8,656 nt of DNA from positions 1-8,656 of the forward strand of contig CAYMIV010000023.1 in NCBI GenBank assembly GCA_964390945.1, in the 5' to 3' direction. Shown here piece by piece: positions 1 to 3,344 of this stretch. The notes under the pieces are model-generated. The model ran no database searches and was not told the origin of the DNA. It saw only the letters and a list, made by a program, of their open reading frames with translations. Source of the stretch: Damh-18 sp964390945. Its GTDB lineage: Bacteria; Patescibacteriota; Minisyncoccia; Phycocordibacterales; UBA918. The position numbers and the translations under genes were made by a program. Position 1 is the first letter of the stretch. Every line of letters starts with the position of its first letter.

Positions 1-6
1 ATTTTT

Positions 7-12
7 AGGAGA
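7..12 (+). promoter_or_regulatory. Shine-Dalgarno site of the 127-aa gene
   Basis: AGGAGA lies six bases before the ATG at 19. It is a near-consensus ribosome binding site and shows that this organism uses anti-SD pairing for at least some genes. Confidence 0.75.
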
Positions 13-18
13 TAGGCC

Positions 19-402
19 ATGAGCCTCATCAAGTTCATTCAAATCGGCGGTACGGTCTATCGTGGCTCTCCCGCCCTCCTCCCAGTGGTGCAACACACGA
101 AAATCCCGTTCAGCTTCATGTACATGAGTGAGAAAGATGCCGAAGCGCGCAGTGGTCCAGTCTACGGGTTCCATGAACCTGTGACCATCGTGATGGTGAC
201 AGAAGGAACCTTGAAGGCAAAGGCTGAAGCGTATGGAGACGTGAAGGACAAGGTCATCATCTTGTTCCCGTCGACGAAGGCCTTGCGCGATTTCAACCTA
301 GGGATGGCTGTCGGCGCATCAAAAACGCTCCGTCCGGGTACTTACATTGCCACACAAGGCAGGGTGAAGAAGTGGTCGGAATACAACCCGATCTTGAAGT
401 AA
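19..402 (+). CDS. Hypothetical protein, 127 aa
   Basis: I do not recognise this protein and assign no function. It is preceded by a good Shine-Dalgarno sequence (AGGAGA at 7-12, six bases before the ATG), which fixes the start. The stop TAA is followed within two bases by a strong terminator hairpin, so it looks like the last or only gene of its transcript. The product has no signal peptide, no membrane segment and no cysteines. It alternates short hydrophobic stretches (VTIVMV near residues 55-60, KVIILF near 78-83) with charged and glycine-containing turns, which suggests a small cytoplasmic alpha/beta or mainly beta fold. Any promoter would lie off the left edge. That it is a real gene is well supported by the ribosome site, codon structure and terminator. 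What it does is unknown. Confidence 0.8.
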   Translation: MSLIKFIQIGGTVYRGSPALLPVVQHTKIPFSFMYMSEKDAEARSGPVYGFHEPVTIVMVTEGTLKAKAEAYGDVKDKVIILFPSTKALRDFNLGMAVGASKTLRPGTYIATQGRVKKWSEYNPILK

Positions 403-403
403 C

Positions 404-462
404 ACAGCTCCCGCAATACGAAGACAGCTTCTGTCTTCCTCGCTGGAGCTGTTTTCGTTTTT
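404..462 (+). terminator. Nested-hairpin rho-independent terminator
   Basis: An outer 8-bp stem ACAGCTCC (404-411) / GGAGCTGT (445-452) encloses a second perfect 8-bp stem GAAGACAG (420-427) / CTGTCTTC (431-438) with a three-base loop. The outer stem runs directly into TTTTCGTTTTT. It begins two bases after the stop codon of the 127-aa gene. The two-storey structure is unusual but works as a standard terminator. Confidence 0.85.
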
Positions 463-767
463 AGGTAAACATATGATTTTGGTGTCGTGAAAATGAAAAA
501 ATGGGGACAGTCACGCCAGTCATTACTGAAGACCTTAATATCGAAAGTGGTGTAACTCTTTGCGTGCGGGTGGGTTCGAACGGGCGGAGATGCGCGTGCA
601 TAGGCACGAGAAAGCATCGAGCCTGGCCTGCAAACACTTGGAATTTTGTGAGGTACGAGACAAAATTTTTGCCTCTTTCCGTTCGGCGCCCAAAAGATTG
701 ATTTTTCAACTGACAAGCGTAATGTATATTCAGAAAATCCTGTTCATCATTCCTTGAGAGGGTCGAC
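463..767. other. Intergenic stretch without a supported gene
   Basis: About 300 bases between a terminator and the next ribosome binding site. Open frames exist on both strands (for example plus 501-701 and minus 461-769), but none has a ribosome binding site, their compositions are not protein-like, and they overlap one another. The left part carries the motif GGGGACAGTCAC (503-514), and 574-581 is the palindrome GTTCGAAC. I see no tRNA cloverleaf. The right end probably holds the promoter of the downstream exported-protein gene: a TATATT box at 725-730, with only a poor -35 candidate. Confidence 0.5.
725..730 (+). promoter_or_regulatory. Possible -10 box for the exported-protein gene
   Basis: TATATT lies 37 bases before the ATG at 768. 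The best -35 candidate, TTTTCA at 703-708 with a 16-base spacer, is weak. The call rests mainly on position. Confidence 0.3.
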
Positions 768-1163
768 ATGAAAATGCGGATACTACCTGCCGTCCTGCTT
801 GTGTTCGTCCTTCTTGCGACAGAAACTCCTGCGCGAAGAGGATATTATCTCCCCAATAATCCCGAGGCAATCTGCATCACGCTCACCCGCAATGTGGTTG
901 CTGATTTCAAACAGAACAGTCCCAAGGCGAGCTGGGATTTCGAGGAATCGAGCAAGTTTTTGAAAGGGCTTCTCGGACGCGACAATCCGCACGTAACGCC
1001 CCTCGCCCCCGTCATCATGGTGTCGGCTCGCAGAATGTATCAAGGCCTACAAACAAGCATCAACGATGCTGACGTTGGTCGCGTTGTTGTGGAGACGTGG
1101 GGTTCGTGCGTCGAACGGATAGAAAATCGCCTTAACAACCCCGGCTTTCGCGATAATACGTAA
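768..1163 (+). CDS. Small exported protein of unknown function, 131 aa
   Basis: The N-terminus is a typical Sec signal peptide. Basic residues at K2 and R4 are followed by a hydrophobic core at about residues 5-17 (ILPAVLLVFVLLA). A likely signal-peptidase I site lies after A22 (ETPA before RRG). The mature part would be about 109 residues with exactly two cysteines, C36 and C114, which could form a disulfide outside the membrane. The rest is mixed, with likely helices around residues 53-70 and 98-122. I recognise no domain. The start is set by a purine-rich ribosome site (GAGAGGG, 756-762) about five bases before the ATG. A second Met at codon 3 would leave the signal peptide almost unchanged. 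A strong terminator follows 17 bases after the stop, so the gene appears to be transcribed alone. Location outside the cytoplasm is a good inference; the function is unknown. Confidence 0.78.
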   Translation: MKMRILPAVLLVFVLLATETPARRGYYLPNNPEAICITLTRNVVADFKQNSPKASWDFEESSKFLKGLLGRDNPHVTPLAPVIMVSARRMYQGLQTSINDADVGRVVVETWGSCVERIENRLNNPGFRDNT

Positions 1164-1180
1164 GACAAACCAAGAACATC

Positions 1181-1215
1181 ATCGCTTCGTGATACAACCC
1201 ACGGAGCGATTTTTT
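1181..1215 (+). terminator. Rho-independent terminator after the exported-protein gene
   Basis: An 11-bp stem (1181-1191 with 1200-1210, one G-U pair at 1187/1204) with an 8-base loop is followed by a run of T (1210-1215). It closes the transcript of the exported protein. The minus-strand small ORF ends downstream at 1243, so this sits between convergent genes. Confidence 0.85.
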
Positions 1216-1242
1216 ATGAAATCTGTGCGCAAATCACAAAAA

Positions 1243-1416
1243 TTAGTGTATGGGTGGTCCGTCGGATTTTTTGTACTCTTCATCTCTTTCTACTTCGTCA
1301 AAGATTGCCGCGGTAACATCCCAATCGTATGGTCTGTCTGCAGGTTTTAAATTTTTATCTTTTTCAGTATTAATTTTTTTCTCCTTTGATTCACCGGTAT
1401 TTAAATCTTCATACAT
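1243..1416 (-). CDS. Small acidic/basic protein, 57 aa (hypothetical)
   Basis: This short frame is read against the N-terminal extension of the plus-strand open frame that starts at 1250. Its translation is protein-like: it starts MYEDLNTGESKEKK, has a Lys/Glu/Asp-rich middle, then a segment with PADRPYDWDV and an acidic helix-like stretch AAIFDEVERDEEYKK, and ends SDGPPIH. The opposite strand gives a Ser/Phe-rich, low-quality sequence, which is what the shadow of a Lys/Glu-rich gene looks like. A TATAAT box on the minus strand (1449-1454) lies 32 bases upstream of the ATG. I see no Shine-Dalgarno site. The frame is open for 11 codons above the ATG and reads a short hydrophobic run (VCVIIFIITT) back to a stop at 1450-1452. 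So a non-standard start giving a membrane anchor is conceivable but unproven. Function unknown. Confidence 0.5.
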   Translation of the reverse strand: MYEDLNTGESKEKKINTEKDKNLKPADRPYDWDVTAAIFDEVERDEEYKKSDGPPIH

Positions 1417-1448
1417 AGTGGTGATGATAAAAATGATAACGCATACAA

Positions 1449-1454
1449 ATTATA
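1449..1454 (-). promoter_or_regulatory. -10 box for the 57-aa minus-strand ORF
   Basis: A perfect TATAAT on the minus strand, 32 bases before the ATG at 1416. No good -35 element is visible at normal spacing. It faces away from the TATAAT at 1505-1510, which makes this a divergent promoter region. Confidence 0.4.
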
Positions 1455-1504
1455 CACCTACACGCTTTTCTGAATGCACCGCAACCTTAACCTTCAAACT
1501 AGAG

Positions 1505-1510
1505 TATAAT
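1505..1510 (+). promoter_or_regulatory. -10 box for the YdjM-like gene
   Basis: A perfect TATAAT, 15 bases before the ATG at 1526. Transcription would start near 1517, leaving a leader of only about nine bases. The -35 region (about 1482-1488) is poor. The position of this box argues against the upstream start at 1250. Confidence 0.5.
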
Positions 1511-1525
1511 CGTAAGATATCCACC

Positions 1526-2029
1526 ATGACCCTCACCACTCATGCGCTGGTTGGAGCAACCGTTGCCCAACTCTTTCCGGAAAATCCTTTTGTAGGTTTT
1601 TGCCTTGGGTTCGCGAGCCATCTTGCCATTGATTCGCTCCCGCACTGGGATTATCGGATTCTTTCATTGCGGGAAGATGCGCACGACCAGCTCGAAAAGG
1701 ACATGGTCATGGGGAAAGCGTTTCTGTTCGACGCGGTACGCATTGGCACTGACTTACTCATCGGAATTACCCTCTCGATATTCCTTTTTGGACACATACT
1801 CAAATCATCGACGGACCTTGTTGCACTCTGTGGCGCACTCGGTGGAATCGCACCAGACCCGCTTCAGTTTGTCTTCTGGAAAACCCGGAGCAAATTCTTA
1901 CTTCACCTCCAGCGTTTCCATACGTGGATTCAGGAAGGAAAGAGCCTTCATGTTCACCCCCTTATCGGCATAGGTCTGCAGGCGACTGTCGCGAGCGTAA
2001 TTTTTGCGTTTGTGTTTTGGATTAAATAG
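1526..2029 (+). CDS. YdjM/DUF457-type membrane-bound metal-dependent hydrolase-like protein
   Basis: The 167-aa product has the hallmarks of the YdjM-like membrane family annotated as putative metal-dependent hydrolases. There is an N-terminal Thr-His (H6) followed by ALVGA, then the motif H32-x3-D36-x3-H40-W-D42, and later P110-D111-P, H132, H142 and H144. These His/Asp residues would form the metal site, by analogy with the family; the true substrate is not known. Hydrophobic segments at about residues 21-38, 72-92, 98-118 and 145-166 predict an integral membrane protein with up to four spans. The open frame continues upstream to an ATG at 1250. I chose 1526 because the family motif starts there, a TATAAT lies just upstream, and the extension is low-complexity sequence opposite a plausible minus-strand ORF. 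There is no clear Shine-Dalgarno site, so the mRNA is probably almost leaderless. The gene stands alone and converges on the 2162-2836 gene. Confidence 0.75.
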   Translation: MTLTTHALVGATVAQLFPENPFVGFCLGFASHLAIDSLPHWDYRILSLREDAHDQLEKDMVMGKAFLFDAVRIGTDLLIGITLSIFLFGHILKSSTDLVALCGALGGIAPDPLQFVFWKTRSKFLLHLQRFHTWIQEGKSLHVHPLIGIGLQATVASVIFAFVFWIK

Positions 2030-2052
2030 AAAAATGTGGAAATGATTGCGGT

Positions 2053-2096
2053 TGCAAAGGGGTACCCTAGGCAAGCGCCTAGGGTACCCCTTTGCA
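2053..2096. repeat. Perfect 20-bp inverted repeat with 4-base loop
   Basis: Left arm 2053-2072 and right arm 2077-2096 are exact reverse complements around AAGC. In RNA, pairing could extend about three more pairs using G-U. The arms contain GGGTACCC and CCTAGG, which are themselves palindromic, so other foldings are possible. It lies between two convergent genes, 23 bases after the YdjM-like stop. It has no T-tract after either arm, only the internal CCCCTTTGCA. It may stop transcription from both sides, or be a REP/MITE-like palindrome; the sequence alone does not decide. Confidence 0.8.
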
Positions 2097-2120
2097 GCTA
2101 TGCCTTGGATGGGGCTTTAA

Positions 2121-2150
2121 CAAAGTAAAACAAGCGCCGTGAGGCGCTTG
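2121..2150 (-). terminator. Rho-independent terminator of the 224-aa gene
   Basis: Read on the minus strand, the stem CAAGCGCC / GGCGCTTG (2143-2150 with 2131-2138, loop of four bases) is followed by TTTTACTTTG. It begins 11 bases after the stop of the minus-strand gene ending at 2162. Confidence 0.82.
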
Positions 2151-2161
2151 CGATGGTGTTT

Positions 2162-2836
2162 CTACTGTACGTTCTTTTTTCCTGAGAGCGGTGATTCGGT
2201 GTACATCGAATCCACCTCCAGGATTGCTGTGATGATTTCTTTCGCTTTTGCATCGGTCGGAATGAGCATTGCACTCTCCGAGTCATCATTTGATGCGTGT
2301 CGCGCCGCAAACCGCGGATGTGTGGCACGGAGCACCATGACAGCACGACCGAATATCCTCGACATTTCTCGGTATGCTCCACTCGTCCAATCGTCCTTCC
2401 CTGCGGATGAACGGGAGAGTTCCCGATACAAACCAACCCCGATTTCAGCAACATGCTCGACAGTACGTGGCTCATGACGGTACGAACTTCGTTCCGGAAA
2501 GAATGCGACGTACTGCAGGCTCATATCCGCTATTTCCTGAATGCACATTGAATCAAGCGGTTTATGTCCAAAGACGTATCGGTAGTAATCAAACGCCCGC
2601 AGGTCGGACACAAGTCGCGGCCTTCTCATGAAACGATTGAGCATAACCACAAGGTAGTCACGAACGATTTCATTAAACGGAAACCGTGTTGCATTCCACG
2701 CTTCATTCACGAGGAGTAGCCACTGATCCACGTCGCTCGCGCCACGTACGAACCCCATTTGATTGAGGCGAGTGTGTTGAGTTTCTCTTTCAATGTCGCG
2801 AGAACTTTCCGCACTAACAATGAGTGTCGTTTTCAC
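2162..2836 (-). CDS. Conserved-looking helical protein of unknown function, 224 aa
   Basis: I chose the GTG at 2836 because AGAGGGG sits five bases before it. The open frame also reaches a TTG six codons upstream, but that start would lie before the ribosome site. The product is soluble, with no signal peptide or membrane span, and mostly helical. Distinct segments are an Arg/aromatic-rich stretch around residues 68-90 (RFMRRPR, AFDYYRYVFG), DMSLQYVAFFPE at about 104-115, a KDDW at 147-150 and GRAVMVLRA near 163-171. From memory these resemble a recurrent uncharacterised family in Parcubacteria genomes, but I cannot verify that here and name no function. It is divergent from the 90-aa gene at 3023, and the two promoters are arranged symmetrically, which hints at shared control. 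It ends in its own terminator, so it is a single-gene unit. Confidence 0.8.
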   Translation of the reverse strand: MKTTLIVSAESSRDIERETQHTRLNQMGFVRGASDVDQWLLLVNEAWNATRFPFNEIVRDYLVVMLNRFMRRPRLVSDLRAFDYYRYVFGHKPLDSMCIQEIADMSLQYVAFFPERSSYRHEPRTVEHVAEIGVGLYRELSRSSAGKDDWTSGAYREMSRIFGRAVMVLRATHPRFAARHASNDDSESAMLIPTDAKAKEIITAILEVDSMYTESPLSGKKNVQ

Positions 2837-2864
2837 GTTTTCCCCTCTGTACAAATCTGTTTTT

Positions 2865-2892
2865 ATAGTACCCGAGCAATATTTTTTCGCAA
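2865..2892 (-). promoter_or_regulatory. Promoter of the 224-aa gene
   Basis: On the minus strand, TTGCGA (2887-2892), a 16-base spacer and TACTAT (2865-2870). Transcription would start near 2858, giving a leader of about 20 bases that contains the AGAGGGG ribosome site. It mirrors the plus-strand promoter at 2907-2934 about the centre 2899.5. Confidence 0.55.
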
Positions 2893-2906
2893 CAAACCGC
2901 TCGCGG

Positions 2907-2934
2907 TTGCGCTTTTAGTACCGAGGAGTATAGT
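2907..2934 (+). promoter_or_regulatory. Promoter of the 90-aa gene
   Basis: TTGCGC (2907-2912), a 16-base spacer and TATAGT (2929-2934). Transcription would start near 2941, giving a leader of about 80 bases. Between the two divergent -35 boxes lies the dyad AACCGC-TC-GCGGTT (2895-2908), a possible operator. Confidence 0.55.
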
Positions 2935-2956
2935 TTTTACAGACTTTTGTAGGTTC

Positions 2957-2980
2957 CACCCGCCACAGCGACGGCGGGTG
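2957..2980 (+). promoter_or_regulatory. GC-rich hairpin in the leader of the 90-aa gene
   Basis: CACCCGCC (2957-2964) and GGCGGGTG (2973-2980) form a perfect 8-bp stem with an 8-base loop, followed by TTTCTGTTCCTT. It lies between the promoter at 2907-2934 and the gene at 3023. It could stabilise the mRNA or act as a weak attenuator; the T-tract is interrupted, so full termination is unlikely. Confidence 0.5.
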
Positions 2981-3011
2981 TTTCTGTTCCTTCCGAAACA
3001 CACAACCGAAC

Positions 3012-3017
3012 AAGGAG
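3012..3017 (+). promoter_or_regulatory. Shine-Dalgarno site fixing the start at 3023
   Basis: AAGGAG lies five bases before the ATG at 3023. The open frame continues upstream to 2759, but that part overlaps the opposite gene and both divergent promoters, so 3023 is the start. Confidence 0.8.
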
Positions 3018-3022
3018 CGACG

Positions 3023-3295
3023 ATGGATCGCTGTATGTTTATCACTCGCATCGATGAACTCATCCGAGATCCGCGCATTTCATCGACAAATGATCTTGTT
3101 TCTGCGGTGAATCTGCTGGTCGAGGAGGCAAACCAAACCACGAAAGATGACCCGACCGTCCTCTTCGGCATCATCACCCTGAACGTGCTGCTGCATTCCC
3201 TGCGATGCGGGAACGATTGTGTGCGACAGTACATGAAGCAAGGCATGAAATTCGAAGCCGAACAGTGCCGTGGGCAAGCACGACAGATGACGTAA
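3023..3295 (+). CDS. Small helical protein of unknown function, 90 aa
   Basis: I do not recognise this protein. It is short, cytoplasmic in appearance and probably all-helical, with likely helices at about residues 7-15, 22-37, 43-60 and 62-88. It has four cysteines, at positions 4, 62, 66 and 82. C62 and C66 are four apart on one predicted helix (RCGNDCVRQ), which could bind a metal or form a disulfide, but there is no recognised zinc-finger pattern. The start is clear from AAGGAG at 3012-3017. The gene has its own promoter, a leader with a GC-rich hairpin, and a terminator 21 bases after the stop, so it is a single-gene unit. It is divergent from the 224-aa gene, with a symmetric promoter region. 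The two may be co-regulated, but nothing shows that they work together. Confidence 0.75.
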   Translation: MDRCMFITRIDELIRDPRISSTNDLVSAVNLLVEEANQTTKDDPTVLFGIITLNVLLHSLRCGNDCVRQYMKQGMKFEAEQCRGQARQMT

Positions 3296-3316
3296 GAATG
3301 TTTCATCCCTCCAACA

Positions 3317-3343
3317 AAAACCCGCGCAGTGTGCGCGGGTTTT
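3317..3343. terminator. Bidirectional terminator between the 90-aa gene and clpB
   Basis: A 12-bp perfect stem (3317-3328 with 3332-3343) has an A-run at the left base and a T-run at the right base around the core CCCGCGCA/TGCGCGGG. It works in both directions: 21 bases after the 90-aa stop on the plus strand, and directly after the clpB stop at 3345 on the minus strand. Confidence 0.9.
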
Positions 3344-3344
3344 C

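Noticed and set aside
565..600. Possible tRNA T-loop (GGTTCGAAC)
   Set aside because: The flanking bases do not form a T-stem and no acceptor or anticodon stem can be drawn on either strand; the match is just the palindrome GTTCGAAC.
461..769. Minus-strand open frames at 461-769 and 342-716
   Set aside because: They have no ribosome binding site, overlap the terminator or coding sequence of neighbours, and overlap each other. The start of the first is simply the CATG shared with the plus-strand gene.
1250..1525. Upstream extension of the YdjM-like gene to the ATG at 1250
   Set aside because: The extension is Ser/Phe-rich without family similarity, it covers a TATAAT box directly upstream of 1526, and a better ORF lies on the opposite strand.
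2759..3022. Upstream extension of the 90-aa gene to 2759
   Set aside because: It would overlap the start of the 224-aa gene and both divergent promoters, while an excellent Shine-Dalgarno site fixes the start at 3023.
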